Below are positions 41,860-52,770 of a stretch of DNA of 64,000 nucleotides, in pieces. The notes under the pieces are model-generated. The model did not search any database. It was not told where the DNA came from and saw only the letters and a list, made by a program, of their open reading frames with translations. The stretch covers positions 62,001 through 126,000 of the forward strand of contig NZ_JAIOJZ010000006.1 of the NCBI RefSeq assembly GCF_020404845.1. The letters run 5' to 3'. The number at the start of each line of letters is the position of its first letter. Within the stretch, counting starts at the first letter, position 1. Source of the DNA: Streptomyces hyderabadensis (lineage in GTDB: Bacteria > Actinomycetota > Actinomycetes > Streptomycetales > Streptomycetaceae). A program made the translations under genes and the position numbers.

Positions 41860-44115
41860 TCAGCCGCGGTTCAGCTCGAACCACACCACCTTGCCGGTGC
41901 TCAGCCGGGTCGCGCCCCAGCGCCGGGCCAGCCGGTTGACCAGGTACAGCCCGCGTCCGCCCTCGTCGGTGGCGCGCGCCTGCCGCAGCCGGGGCAGCTG
42001 CGGCACGTCGTCGCCGACCTCGCAGCGCAGCACGTCCGTGCGCAGCAGCCGCAGGGTGACCGGTTTCGACGCGTACCGCACCGCGTTGGTCACCACCTCG
42101 CTGACCAGCAGCTCCACCGAGTCCGTGAGGTCCTCCATGCCCCAGCGGGCCAGCGCCCGCCGGGCCAGCCTGCGGGCCTTGCCGGGCGCCGCGTCCTCCG
42201 GCTCCAGGAACCAGTACGCCACGTCGCTGGGCGCGATGCCGTCGAAGCGGGCGGCGAGCAGCGCGATGTCGTCGTCCCGGTCGCCCGGGCCGAGCATGTC
42301 GAGCACCTCGTCGCACAGGGCTTCCAGGGGCGGCGGATGGTCGGGACCGGTGAGCTGCGCGGTCGCCGCCAGCCGCTCCCGCAGCTGCTCTATGCCGGTC
42401 CACACGTCCCGCAGCCGGGACTCGACCAGCCCGTCCGTGTACAGGAGCAGGGTCGCGCCGGCCGGGGCGTCCAGCTCCACGGCCTCGAAGTCCACGCCGC
42501 CCACCCCGATCGGGGCGCCGGCCGGGACGCGCAGCACCTCGGCCTCGCCGCCCAGGTGCAGCAGGACGGGCGGCGGGTGGCCGGCGTTGGCGACGGTGAT
42601 GCGGTGCGCGACCGGGTCGTACACCGCGTACAGGCAGGTCGCCATCCGGTCGGTGCCCAGCCGCTGCGCCTGCTCGTCCAGGTGGTGCAGCACCTCCTGC
42701 GGCGGCAGGTCGAGCCCGGCCAGGGTCTGCGCCGTGGTCCGCAGCTGGCCCATGATGGCCGCCGAGGTCATGGAGTGGCCCATCACGTCCCCGACCACCA
42801 GCGCGACCCGGCTGCCCGGCAGCGGGATGGCGTCGTACCAGTCGCCGCCGACCCGCGCGGTCTCGGCGGCCGGGAGGTAGCGGGAGGCCAGCCGCACACC
42901 GGTGCAGCGCGGCAGGTTCTCCGGGAGCATCGTGCGCTGCAGCTCGTCGGCGATGTACGCCTCGCGCCCGTACAGCACCGCCTTGTCGATGCCCAGCGCG
43001 CTGTGCGTGGCGAGCTGCGCGGCGACCAGCAGGTCGTCGGCCTCGAAGGCGATGCGCTCGGGACCGCGCAGGAACAGCGCGGCGCCGATCACCCGGCGTC
43101 TGCCGCGCAGCGGGGCGAGGATCGCCCGGCGGCCGTCGGGCAGCGCGAAGTCCCGGTCCTCGCCCAGCAGTTCCGGCAGCGCGGCGCGGGCGGCGGGCGT
43201 GTCCGTGAACACCGGGCGCACCCCGCGCAGCACCTCGGCCAGCGCGCTGCCCTGCCGTACCTCGCACAGCTCGGCGCCGACCGTCTCCAGCTCGGAGGGC
43301 TCCGGCTGGGGCGCGGGGGTGAAACCGCCCTCGGTGTCCCGCTCGGCCGGTATGCGGTCGGTGCGCCGCAGCCGCAGCACCAGGGGGCCGGTGGGCCGCT
43401 CGTCGCCGACCGGGAGCGGCTCGCGCAGATAGACCAGGATGGCGTCCGCGAACGTGGGCACGGTGGCCCGGCACAGCCCCATCACGATCTCGTCGAGGTC
43501 CATGCCCCGGGCGATCCGCCGGGTCGCGGCGCCCACGAACCGCAGCCGGTCCCCGTCCCGCCGCATGGGCGTGGGGCGGCCGGGCGCGGTGGGCTGTCCG
43601 GTACGCCGGTCCGGCTCCGGCGGCGCGCCACGGCGGCCCGGGCCCGGGGCACCGGCCGGTGCGCCCGAGTCCGGGCGCACGAGACCGGCCTGCCCGCCGG
43701 CCGCGGAAGCGCTGCCCGTGGACGCGCCGCCTGCGGACGCGGTGCCCGCCGGAGTGCCGTCCGACGGGACGCCGTCGGGGGCAGGGTCCGCCGAGGGGGT
43801 GTCACCCGACGGCGTGCCGCCCGGCTGTCCGCCGTCCGGCTGGGCCGGGACGCCCTCGGACGTGGGCCGCGGGCGGTGGGTGTCGGGCTCGGCGGCCTGC
43901 CCGGCGCCCGGCTGGGAGTGCTCGAAGGCCCCCGGGGAGTCCTCGCCCACGGCGGGCGGCGTCTGGCCGGCGCCCCCCTGGGCCGGTAACGCGGACCCGG
44001 AGCCGCGCGGCGGCACGGGGGTACGCAGGAGCGCCCCGCGGGGATCCGTGGGGTCGGCGCCCGTCGAGGGGCGGTCGAAGGAGGTCGGGTGCTCCGTCAC
44101 GCGTGTCGAATCCAT
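41860..44115 (-). CDS. GAF-PP2C(SpoIIE)-HATPase regulatory phosphatase
   Basis: A 751-residue signalling protein. Residues 1-185 are a Pro/Gly/Ala/Asp-rich disordered arm. About 195-390 is a GAF-like sensor (FVGAATRRIARGMDLDEIVM). About 410-600 is the RsbU/SpoIIE PP2C phosphatase: GGDWYDAIPLPGSRVALVVG with the metal-binding Asp, VGDVMGHSMTSAAIM, ANAGHPPPVLLHL and LLLYTDGLVESR. About 620-750 is an RsbW-like kinase fold (SVELLVSEVVTNAVRYAS; EGGRGLYLVNRLARRWG). Such proteins set anti-sigma factor antagonist phosphorylation; partner sigma factor unknown. Confidence 0.92.
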   Translation of the reverse strand: MDSTRVTEHPTSFDRPSTGADPTDPRGALLRTPVPPRGSGSALPAQGGAGQTPPAVGEDSPGAFEHSQPGAGQAAEPDTHRPRPTSEGVPAQPDGGQPGGTPSGDTPSADPAPDGVPSDGTPAGTASAGGASTGSASAAGGQAGLVRPDSGAPAGAPGPGRRGAPPEPDRRTGQPTAPGRPTPMRRDGDRLRFVGAATRRIARGMDLDEIVMGLCRATVPTFADAILVYLREPLPVGDERPTGPLVLRLRRTDRIPAERDTEGGFTPAPQPEPSELETVGAELCEVRQGSALAEVLRGVRPVFTDTPAARAALPELLGEDRDFALPDGRRAILAPLRGRRRVIGAALFLRGPERIAFEADDLLVAAQLATHSALGIDKAVLYGREAYIADELQRTMLPENLPRCTGVRLASRYLPAAETARVGGDWYDAIPLPGSRVALVVGDVMGHSMTSAAIMGQLRTTAQTLAGLDLPPQEVLHHLDEQAQRLGTDRMATCLYAVYDPVAHRITVANAGHPPPVLLHLGGEAEVLRVPAGAPIGVGGVDFEAVELDAPAGATLLLYTDGLVESRLRDVWTGIEQLRERLAATAQLTGPDHPPPLEALCDEVLDMLGPGDRDDDIALLAARFDGIAPSDVAYWFLEPEDAAPGKARRLARRALARWGMEDLTDSVELLVSEVVTNAVRYASKPVTLRLLRTDVLRCEVGDDVPQLPRLRQARATDEGGRGLYLVNRLARRWGATRLSTGKVVWFELNRG

Positions 44116-44397
44116 CCGTCCGGGACTGCGCGCGGCGCGTGCAGTTCGTCCCGCAGAAATCCCGATACCCGCAATCCGTGCCCAAGGAACGGGGTTCCCG
44201 CGTGGTCAGAGGCTGTTCCTGTGTCACCGGCGGACCGTCTGCGGCCCGCCCGCGTGTTGCCCTCGTACCCCTCGCTCACGTCCTGCCGCCCCTCGGTGAC
44301 GATCGGTCAAGCACAGCGCACGCTCCGCCGGTTGCCGCTGCCGCGCTCATTGCGGAGGACGATCCTACGTTTCCTGCCGGGGGGCACATCAAGGGTC

Positions 44398-45108
44398 TCA
44401 TGAGGAGACGTGCGCGGGCGTGCGATCCCAGTCGCCCGGCAGCGGCGGCACCGGCCACGCCGGATCGGGCCGCCACTGCTCCCAGCCGTCGGCGAACGGG
44501 GACCCCCAGGCGCGGATCTCCGCGACCGCGGCACGGCCTGCCCGGCGCACCCGCTCGGCCTGCGCCCCGTCCATCAGCCGGTCCCGCTGGGCCTGCGCGA
44601 ACTCGTCCTCGTCCCGCCAGTGCCAGCTGCGGTCCGGGTGGACGGAGATGTCCAGGAAGTGGTCCTCCGAGTCGACCCCGCCCTCCCAACGGGTCAGCGG
44701 CTCCTCCAGGTTCACGTACCAGTTCTTGAACCGCCAGCCCGGATCCCAGAACAGCCACACCGACCAGGCCTCGCCGGGCCGCGCCAGCTTCAGCACACCC
44801 GTGCCGAACCACCGGTCGCGCTGCACGGTGCGCGGTCTGGTGTAACGCGTGGCCAGCGGTTCCAGGTGGACGGGCGTGCCGTCGGCGAGGACCGGCTTCA
44901 CGCACTCGGTGCCGGGCGCCAGCCACACCGCGAGCAGGCCGGGGTCGTCCCGTACGACGGTGACGGGGCGCGCGATGTGGATGTGCGGGCCGCCGTTCTC
45001 CCGGTACCGCCACAGGATCCGGCTGCCGGGCGTCCAGTGGTCCACCGGGCCCGCCGGGCCGTCCGCTCCGGGCTCCGCCGCCGCGCTCACCGCTTCTCCG
45101 TCTGCCAT
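44398..45108 (-). CDS. DUF402 family protein
   Basis: A 236-residue protein of the DUF402 family (FomD/YgaC-like nucleoside diphosphate phosphatase fold). Typical core: RYRENGGPHIHIARPVTVVR, WVNP-type strand WYVNLEEPLTRWEGGVDSED, and HFLDISVHPDRSWHWRDEDE with the metal-binding Asp residues. ATG 45108 is six bases from TAATAT with no ribosome site, so a leaderless mRNA is likely. Substrate unknown. Confidence 0.85.
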   Translation of the reverse strand: MADGEAVSAAAEPGADGPAGPVDHWTPGSRILWRYRENGGPHIHIARPVTVVRDDPGLLAVWLAPGTECVKPVLADGTPVHLEPLATRYTRPRTVQRDRWFGTGVLKLARPGEAWSVWLFWDPGWRFKNWYVNLEEPLTRWEGGVDSEDHFLDISVHPDRSWHWRDEDEFAQAQRDRLMDGAQAERVRRAGRAAVAEIRAWGSPFADGWEQWRPDPAWPVPPLPGDWDRTPAHVSS

Positions 45109-45114
45109 GGACAG

Positions 45115-45120
45115 ATATTA
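45115..45120 (-). promoter_or_regulatory. -10 hexamer of a leaderless transcript (DUF402 gene)
   Basis: Reverse-strand TAATAT, near-consensus, then CTGTCC and ATG. Confidence 0.65.
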
Positions 45121-45197
45121 GGTGCCGTGGCCAATCGACGCGTCGAAGATCGCGAGAGCGTGCGCCGGCGTACGCCCCCCGGCCGTGCCGGGACTCC

Positions 45198-46658
45198 TCA
45201 CGGACGGGTCATCCGCAGCACGTCCAGCGCCTCGTCCAGCTGCTCGTTCGTGAGGTCGCCGCGTTCGACGTACCCGCCCTCCAGCACGACCTGACGGATC
45301 GTCTTCCGCTCGGCCAGCGCCCGCTTGGCGACCTTGGCGGCCTCCTCGTAGCCGATGTACTTGTTGAGCGGCGTGACGACGGAGGGGGACGACTCGGCGT
45401 ACTCGCGGGCCCGCTCGCGGTGGGCGACGATCCCGTCCACGGTCCGGTCGGCGAGCAGCCGGGAGACGTTGGCGAGCAGCCGCACCGACTCCAGCACGTT
45501 CTTGGCGATGACCGGCAGCATGACGTTCAGCTCGAAGTTGCCGGCCGCTCCGGCGGCGGCCACCGTCGCGTCGTTGCCGGTGACCTGGGCGGCGACCATG
45601 AGGACCGCTTCCGGGATCACCGGGTTGACCTTGCCCGGCATGATCGACGAGCCCGGCTGGAGGTCGGGCAGGGCGATCTCGGCGAGCCCGGTGCGCGGAC
45701 CGGAGGCCATCCAGCGCAGGTCGTTGGCGATCTTCGTCAGCCCGACGCCGATGGTCCGCAGCTGCCCGCTGGTCTCGACGATGCCGTCCCGGGCGCCCTG
45801 GGCCTCGAAGTGGTCGCGCGCCTCGGTCAGCGGCAGCCCGGTCGCGCGGGCCACCTCCTCGATGACGGCGGCGGAGAAACCGGGCGGGGTGTTGATGCCG
45901 GTGCCCACCGCGGTGCCGCCCAGCGGCAGCTCGGCCAGCCGGGGGAGCGACGCCCGGAGCCGTTCGACGCCATACCGCACCTGGGCGGCGTACCCGCCGA
46001 ACTCCTGGCCCAGGGTGACCGGCGTGGCGTCCATGAGGTGAGTGCGCCCGGACTTCACCACGTCGGCGAACTCCTCCGCCTTGCGCTCCAGGGCGCCGGC
46101 GAGGTGGTCCAGGGCCGGGATCAGGTCACGGGTGACGGCGGCGGTGGCGGCGATGTGGATCGAGGACGGGAAGACGTCGTTGGACGACTGGGAGGCGTTG
46201 ACGTGGTCGTTGGGATGCACGTCGCGGCCGAGCCGCTCGGTGGCCAGGGTGGCGATGACCTCGTTGGTGTTCATGTTGGACGAGGTCCCGGACCCGGTCT
46301 GGAACACGTCGACCGGGAAGTGCTCGTCCCACTTCCCCTCGGCCACCTCGGCGGCCGCCTCCCGGATCGCGTCGGCGAGGTCCTCGTCGAGCACCCCCAG
46401 CTCGGCGTTGACCTTGGCCGCCGCCCCCTTGATCCGGGCCAGCGCCTCGATGTGCGCGCGCTCGATGCGCTGCCCGGAGACGGGGAAGTTCTCGACGGCA
46501 CGCTGGGTCTGGGCGCGCCACTTGGCATGGGCGGGGACGCGGACCTCGCCCATGGAGTCGTGCTCGACCCGGTAGCCGGTGCCCCCGGTGTCGCCGGTGC
46601 CCTTGGCGTCGCCGGTGTCGCCGGTGTCGGCTGTGTCGTCGGTTCGGCTCGTCGTCAT
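45198..46658 (-). CDS. fumC: Class II fumarate hydratase (FumC)
   Basis: A 486-residue TCA-cycle enzyme interconverting fumarate and malate without an iron-sulfur cluster. Signature [11 protein letters not shown] (336-346); also [14 protein letters not shown] (121-134) and [18 protein letters not shown] with the catalytic His. The first 28 residues are a Thr/Asp/Gly repeat ([18 protein letters not shown]) not found in most FumC. GGAGG sits upstream of ATG 46658. A class I fumarase lies 3 kb to the right. Confidence 0.96.
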   Translation of the reverse strand: MTTSRTDDTADTGDTGDAKGTGDTGGTGYRVEHDSMGEVRVPAHAKWRAQTQRAVENFPVSGQRIERAHIEALARIKGAAAKVNAELGVLDEDLADAIREAAAEVAEGKWDEHFPVDVFQTGSGTSSNMNTNEVIATLATERLGRDVHPNDHVNASQSSNDVFPSSIHIAATAAVTRDLIPALDHLAGALERKAEEFADVVKSGRTHLMDATPVTLGQEFGGYAAQVRYGVERLRASLPRLAELPLGGTAVGTGINTPPGFSAAVIEEVARATGLPLTEARDHFEAQGARDGIVETSGQLRTIGVGLTKIANDLRWMASGPRTGLAEIALPDLQPGSSIMPGKVNPVIPEAVLMVAAQVTGNDATVAAAGAAGNFELNVMLPVIAKNVLESVRLLANVSRLLADRTVDGIVAHRERAREYAESSPSVVTPLNKYIGYEEAAKVAKRALAERKTIRQVVLEGGYVERGDLTNEQLDEALDVLRMTRP

Positions 46659-46698
46659 CGTCGTACCTCCACGAAGATCAGCGCGGGGCCGGGCGCGG

Positions 46699-47475
46699 CT
46701 ATTCCCCGGCTTCTCGGTCCTGCCGGTCCTCCCGGTCTCGCCGGTCCTCCCGGTCTTGTCGGTCGTGCCGGTCGTCCATGTCCGTGGGCGGGGCGCCCGT
46801 CCGGTGTGGCGGCAGCAGGCCGTCGACCAGGGCGCGCAGGCCGGCGGCGTAGGTGTCCTCGGCCGTCAGCTCGCCCCAGCGCGGGCCCAGGGCGGCGAGG
46901 CGGGGCAGCGCGGCGGGGTCGAGGTCCGCGAACACCCGCTCACGGTAGGTCGGCCGGGCGTCGGCCGCACGGCGGCGGGCGGCCGCGGCCCGGACGACGA
47001 GTTCACCGGCCGTGTAGTACCAGATGGACCGGTAGGCCCGCACGGCCTGCTCCGGTGTGAGCCCGCAGTCGACGGCGGCGTCGACGACCTGTTCCACGTA
47101 CCAGAGTGCCGAGGGCGCCAACAGGTCGTCGGCCGTGAGCACTTCGACCAGCCACGGGCACTGGGTCAGCAGGTCCCGCATGGCCGTCGCGGCGGCCAGC
47201 AGCCGCTCGCGCGGGTCGTCCGGCAGCCGGGGCCGCGCCGCGTGCGCGGCGAAGTCCTCCAGCAGGAGCAGCAGCAGCTCCTCCTTGTCCCGCACGTGGT
47301 GGTACAGGGCCATCGGTGTGCTGTCCATCTCCCTGGCCAGGCGCCGCATGGTCAGCTTCGCGACCCCCTCCTCGTCCACGATCCGGCGCGCCGTCGTGAC
47401 GATCTCGGCGCGGGACAGGCGGGGCGGCCTGCCGGGGCGGCCTGGGCGCGGGGAGGGGGTCGGCATGCGGCCCAT
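46699..47475 (-). CDS. TetR-family repressor with acidic-basic repeat tail
   Basis: A 258-residue regulator. Residues about 20-65 are the HTH ([37 protein letters not shown]). About 80-225 is the TetR_C_1-like ligand domain. The last 25 residues are Asp/Arg/Gln/Glu repeats ([13 protein letters not shown]), encoded by short repeats. Divergent from the MFS gene with a 24-bp palindrome between them, so it most likely represses that exporter. ATG 47475 or 47466 may be the start. Confidence 0.88.
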   Translation of the reverse strand: MGRMPTPSPRPGRPGRPPRLSRAEIVTTARRIVDEEGVAKLTMRRLAREMDSTPMALYHHVRDKEELLLLLLEDFAAHAARPRLPDDPRERLLAAATAMRDLLTQCPWLVEVLTADDLLAPSALWYVEQVVDAAVDCGLTPEQAVRAYRSIWYYTAGELVVRAAAARRRAADARPTYRERVFADLDPAALPRLAALGPRWGELTAEDTYAAGLRALVDGLLPPHRTGAPPTDMDDRHDRQDREDRRDREDRQDREAGE

Positions 47476-47523
47476 GATGACTCACCCGCGGGACGGGGGT
47501 GGACGCCGGGGCGCGGGCCGGGC

Positions 47524-47529
47524 TAGTTT
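47524..47529 (+). promoter_or_regulatory. -10 hexamer of a leaderless transcript (MFS gene)
   Basis: TAGTTT, then TCTTAC and ATG 47536. The hexamer lies in the left arm of the TetR operator, so repressor binding would cover promoter and start codon. Confidence 0.55.
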
Positions 47530-47548
47530 TCTTACATGTATAAAAACT
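47525..47548. promoter_or_regulatory. TetR operator over the MFS start codon
   Basis: 24-base near-perfect palindrome: outer arms AGTTTT and AAAACT, core TACATGTA, only two mismatched pairs between. The start codon ATG 47536 is in the core. It is the AT-richest patch in the local 2 kb. Confidence 0.8.
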
Positions 47549-49062
47549 TGGGAGGGCGGCCTGGGACCGTCCTGGCGGCGGTGGCGCTCGCGCAGTTCGT
47601 CGTGGCCCTCGACATGGCGGTGGTGAACGTCGCCCTGCCCGCGGTGCGCGCCGATCTCGGCTTCGCGCCCGTGGACCTCGCCTGGGTCGTGCACGTCTAC
47701 GCCCTGACCTTCGGCGGTCTGCTGCTGCTCGGCGGCCGGGCCGCCGACCTCTACGGACGGCGGCGCCTGTTCGTCCTCGGGCTCACCGTGTTCGGCGCCG
47801 CGTCCCTCGCCGGCGGGCTGGCCCAGGCCCCCTGGCAGCTGGTGGCGGCCCGCGCGGTCCAGGGAGCCGGGGCCGCCGCGCTCGCCCCGGCCGCCCTGGC
47901 CCTGCTCACCGTCACCTTCCCGGAGGGTGCGGCCAGGGTGCGGGCCCTCGGCGTGTGGAGCGGCGTCAACGCGGTCGGCGGGGCCTCCGGAGTACTGGTC
48001 GGCGGGCTGCTGACCGAGTACGCCGGCTGGCGCTGGGTGATGCTCGTCAACGTCCCCGTGGTCCTGGCCGCACTGGTCGCGGGCCTGGCGGGCATGCCGG
48101 GCGGAGCCGGTGGGCACCGGGGGCGCCTGGACCTGCCGGGCGCGCTGCTGGCCACGGCCGGCACCGGGCTGCTCGTCCTCGGCGTGGTGCGCACGGACCG
48201 CGAGGGGTGGACCTCGCCGGTGACCGTGGGCTCACTCGCCGCGGCCACCCTGCTGCTGGCCGCGTTCGTGGCCGTGGAACGGCGGGTGCGCCAGCCCCTG
48301 GTCCGCCCGGGACTGTTCCGCAACCGGTGGATCAGCGGAGCCAACGCCTTCGTCCTGCTCGTCGCCGCGGGCCAGTTCAGCGCCTTCTACTTCGTCTCCC
48401 TCTACCTCCAGCAGGTGGTGCACCTGAGCGCCGCCGCCACCGGTGCGGCCTTCCTGCCCTTCTCCCTCGGCACCGTCGCGGCGACCGTGGTCGCGACCCG
48501 GCTCGGCTCCCGCCGCTCCCCGCGCGCGGCACTGCTCGCGGGCGGGCTCGCCGGGGCCGCCGGGCTCGGCTGGTTCGCGCTGATCAGCCCGACGGGCGGC
48601 TTCCTGACGGACGTGCTCGGGCCCTCGCTGCTCACGGCGGCCGGGATCGGGCTGTGCCAGGCGCCCGTGGCCGTCGCCGCGACGACCGGGGTGAGCGCCG
48701 CCGAGGCCGGCTCCGCCTCCGGGATCCTCAACAGCTCCCGTCAGCTGGGCGGTTGCCTCGGTGTCGCCGCCCTCGCGACGGTGGCGGCCCGGCACACCGG
48801 CACGGACGCCGGCGAGGCGGCGCTCAGCGGCGGCTACGCGCTCGGCCTGGGCGCCGGTGCGGTGCTGCTGCTCGCGGCGGTCGCCCTCGCCGCGTTCGTA
48901 CTGCCGACGGACCGGCCCCGGCGCCCCGAACCGGCTGCAGACGCAGACGCAGACGCTGACCCGGATTCCGACACCGACGCCGACACCGATGGCGATGCCG
49001 ATTCCGACCGGACGCCCCCTTCCGCGGCCTCCGGGACACCACTGAAAGGAACCGTGTCATGA
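47536..49062 (+). CDS. MFS drug:H+ antiporter, DHA2 (14-helix) type
   Basis: A 508-residue exporter. About 14 hydrophobic segments fill residues 10-460. Motifs: LDMAVVNVALPAVRADL in helix 1 (motif D1), LLLLGGRAADLYGRRRLFVL (motif A) and the motif C-like stretch GVNAVGGASGVLVGGLL. The tail after 465 is an Asp/Ala/Thr repeat (DADADADPDSDTDADTDGD). No ribosome site precedes ATG 47536. Followed by a cupin gene overlapping at ATGA (49059-49062). Substrate unknown; TetR control suggests drug or metabolite export. Confidence 0.92.
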   Translation: MYKNLGGRPGTVLAAVALAQFVVALDMAVVNVALPAVRADLGFAPVDLAWVVHVYALTFGGLLLLGGRAADLYGRRRLFVLGLTVFGAASLAGGLAQAPWQLVAARAVQGAGAAALAPAALALLTVTFPEGAARVRALGVWSGVNAVGGASGVLVGGLLTEYAGWRWVMLVNVPVVLAALVAGLAGMPGGAGGHRGRLDLPGALLATAGTGLLVLGVVRTDREGWTSPVTVGSLAAATLLLAAFVAVERRVRQPLVRPGLFRNRWISGANAFVLLVAAGQFSAFYFVSLYLQQVVHLSAAATGAAFLPFSLGTVAATVVATRLGSRRSPRAALLAGGLAGAAGLGWFALISPTGGFLTDVLGPSLLTAAGIGLCQAPVAVAATTGVSAAEAGSASGILNSSRQLGGCLGVAALATVAARHTGTDAGEAALSGGYALGLGAGAVLLLAAVALAAFVLPTDRPRRPEPAADADADADPDSDTDADTDGDADSDRTPPSAASGTPLKGTVS

Positions 49063-49481
49063 CCGCACTCACCCCGACACCCACCCCGATCGACCTGTTC
49101 TCCGCCGCGGTCCACGTCGGACCCGACGGGGGTGTCACGGCCGGCGAACGCCGGATGACCGAGGGCCGCCCCGGCTCCTGGCAGCTGGCGGCCTTCCACG
49201 CGGCCACGGACGCCGAGGTCCACGCCGACCACTGGGAGATGCATCCCGCGGCCGACGAACTGGTGTGCGTGCTCAGCGGCGCGGTCCGCTTCTTCCTGCG
49301 GCCCCAGGCCCCGGACGAGCCGCAGGAGCCGGTCACCCTCACGTCCGGCACGGCGGTCGTCGTGCCCCGGGGCCGGTGGCACCGCATGGAGATCGACGGC
49401 CCGGTCCGGCTGCTGTCCCTGTCACCGCGCGAGGGCACCCGCCTGGAGCCGGTGGCGGCCGCCCCGTCCGACGACGGCTGA
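49059..49481 (+). CDS. Cupin-domain protein
   Basis: A 140-residue single-domain cupin. The conserved barrel runs from about 50 to 125: HADHWEMHPAADELVCVLSG (motif 1 with His and Glu) and VVVPRGRWHRMEIDGPVRLL (motif 2 with Pro-x-G and His). It overlaps the MFS gene, with AAAGGA upstream, so it is made with the exporter and may modify or sense its substrate. Confidence 0.85.
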   Translation: MTALTPTPTPIDLFSAAVHVGPDGGVTAGERRMTEGRPGSWQLAAFHAATDAEVHADHWEMHPAADELVCVLSGAVRFFLRPQAPDEPQEPVTLTSGTAVVVPRGRWHRMEIDGPVRLLSLSPREGTRLEPVAAAPSDDG

Positions 49482-49500
49482 CCCGCGCGGCGGACCTCCG

Positions 49501-49560
49501 CTCACGCGGGCGGGCACTCACGCGGGTGGGCGCTCACGCGGGCGGCACTCACGCGGGCGG
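49501..49560. repeat. Four 15/16-base tandem repeats
   Basis: Units CTCACGCGGGCGGGCA (49501), CTCACGCGGGTGGGCG (49517), CTCACGCGGGCGGCA (49533) and CTCACGCGGGCGG (49548). Non-coding, between convergent genes, running into the terminator. Confidence 0.85.
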
Positions 49561-49597
49561 CCCCCCGCCGTCGCTCTCGCTCTGGTGGGGGGCCGCC
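49556..49597. terminator. Terminator between cupin and class I fumarase genes
   Basis: GGCGGCCCCCC (49556-49566) pairs with GGGGGGCCGCC (49587-49597); 20-base loop. Serves convergent transcripts. Confidence 0.7.
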
Positions 49598-49616
49598 GTC
49601 GTACGGGCCGGGGGCG

Positions 49617-51293
<1,677 letters not shown>

Positions 51294-51474
51294 TCCTCAC
51301 TCGACATCACGCGCGGCTGGATTCCTCAGCAACGACGGCTGGCCTCCATTGGCAGCGCCAACCAGCGTAGAACCTGCCCGCGACGCCGAGGCGGTGAGGT
51401 AGGACTCAGTTGGCGGTCTCCGGTCCGTGCGACAAGGTTGTCCACAGGGCTAGTCGCGATCTATCGCGTTTCGG

Positions 51475-51480
51475 TACGCT
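51475..51480 (+). promoter_or_regulatory. -10 hexamer of a leaderless transcript (DUF1707 gene)
   Basis: TACGCT, then ACTGCC and GTG 51487. TAGTCG at 51451-51456 could be the -35 box (18-base spacer). Confidence 0.6.
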
Positions 51481-51486
51481 ACTGCC

Positions 51487-52167
51487 GTGGACCTTCAGAA
51501 GCACGCCCCCGCCGCACCGCGCACCACCGAGCTGCGCGCCTCGGACGCCGACCGCGACCGCGTCACCGACATGCTGCGCGAAGCCCTCGCCGAGGGACGG
51601 CTCACCGCCGACGAGCACGCCGAGCGGGTCGAGGGCGTGCTGGCCGCCAAGACCGTCGGCGAGCTGGACGTCTTCGTGCGGGACCTGCCCGCCGCCCACC
51701 GCGGCCGGGACACCGCCGCCCCGGCGCCCAACCGCCCCACCGCGGGCGCCATCCCGGCGGAGCCCGACGAGAACGTGGTGGCGGTCTTCAGCAGCGCGGT
51801 CCGCAAGGGCCGCTGGCGGGCGAACCGCCGCATCCACGCCTACGCGGTCTTCGGCAGCGTCGAGATCGACCTCAGCGAGGCGGTCTTCGAGTACCAGCAG
51901 GTCGTCATCAAGGCGTTCTCCGTCTTCGGCAGCGTCGAGGTGCGCGTCCCGGAGAACGTGTCGGTGCGCGGCGCGGGCGGCAGCGTGCTCGGCAGTTTCG
52001 AGGTCCACACCCTCGACTCCAGCGAGGCCGAGGCCCCCGTCATCTATGTGGACGGGTGGGCCGTGCTGGGCAGCGTCGAGGCCAGACCCAAGCGCGGCAA
52101 GGTCGTCGCGGACATCCTCGACCGGGTGCACCGCCGGGTCGAGAAGGGTTTGCGCAAGCACTTGTAG
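51487..52167 (+). CDS. DUF1707 (SHOCT-like) and LiaF-type domain protein
   Basis: A 226-residue protein. DUF1707 occupies about 14-68 (ELRASDADRDRVTDMLREAL, then GRLTADEHAERVEGVLAAKT, DLPAA). A polar linker follows, then a beta-helical C-terminal domain (about 100-210) of repeating strands with AVFGSVEIDLSE, SVFGSVEVRVPE, SVLGSFEVHTLD and AVLGSVEARPKR, like the cell-wall-active antibiotic response (LiaF) domain. It lacks a membrane segment. Role unknown, possibly envelope stress sensing. Confidence 0.88.
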   Translation: MDLQKHAPAAPRTTELRASDADRDRVTDMLREALAEGRLTADEHAERVEGVLAAKTVGELDVFVRDLPAAHRGRDTAAPAPNRPTAGAIPAEPDENVVAVFSSAVRKGRWRANRRIHAYAVFGSVEIDLSEAVFEYQQVVIKAFSVFGSVEVRVPENVSVRGAGGSVLGSFEVHTLDSSEAEAPVIYVDGWAVLGSVEARPKRGKVVADILDRVHRRVEKGLRKHL

Positions 52168-52273
52168 TCCGGCCCCGGCAGCGGTGGGGGAACTCAGTGC
52201 ATAGGCGCGCGTACAACGGGTAAGCCTTGACGCATCGTCTCTCGCTAGCGAAGCCGTCGTCAGGAGTAGACCC

Positions 52274-52651
52274 GTGCTGCAACCGCCGCATTCGTCCCTG
52301 CAGGTAGCTGCCGTTCCGGCCCAGCGGGTGCCCGTGCGGGACAGGGACCAAGACGCTCCCTGGCACACCGAGGCGGTGTGCCGGCGCGACGAGGCCGGAC
52401 TGTTCTTCGCCCCCTCCAAGGAACCGACCGCCGCCCGCCTCTCCCGCGAAGAGGCCGCCAAGCGCGTCTGCGCCCGCTGCCCCGTCATGGTCGAGTGCCG
52501 CGAGCACGCCCTCCTCCAGCCCGAGCCCTACGGCGTCTGGGGCGGCCTCACCGCCGCCGAACGCCGGGTGGTCCTGGCCCGGCGACGCCGCCGCGACCTG
52601 GAACTCAAGAAGGCCGCCCGCGCAACGGGCCGCATAGCGGCGGCCGGCTGA
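52274..52651 (+). CDS. wblI: WhiB-like transcription factor WblI
   Basis: A 125-residue [4Fe-4S] regulator. Cluster ligands C36, C66, C69 and C75 (CRRDE; CARCPVMVEC), the turn GVWGG (87-91) and a basic AT-hook-like tail (RRRRRDLELKKAAR) are all in place. AGGAG precedes GTG 52274. Its place between the class I fumarase/DUF1707 genes and glpX corresponds to S. coelicolor SCO5046 (wblI) as I remember it. Followed by a clear terminator. Confidence 0.93.
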   Translation: MLQPPHSSLQVAAVPAQRVPVRDRDQDAPWHTEAVCRRDEAGLFFAPSKEPTAARLSREEAAKRVCARCPVMVECREHALLQPEPYGVWGGLTAAERRVVLARRRRRDLELKKAARATGRIAAAG

Positions 52652-52670
52652 AGACCAAGCCCCAACCCAA

Positions 52671-52700
52671 AGGGCGCCCCCTCCGCACCGGGGGCGCCCT
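52671..52700 (+). terminator. Terminator after wblI
   Basis: AGGGCGCCCCC (52671-52681) and GGGGGCGCCCT (52690-52700), eight-base loop, perfect stem. Confidence 0.8.
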
Positions 52701-52770
52701 CTGCTACGCCGAAACCGGCTCCGCCGCGTGGGCGCGACCGCCGGCACCTTCTGACACCGGGGGCTGCAGC

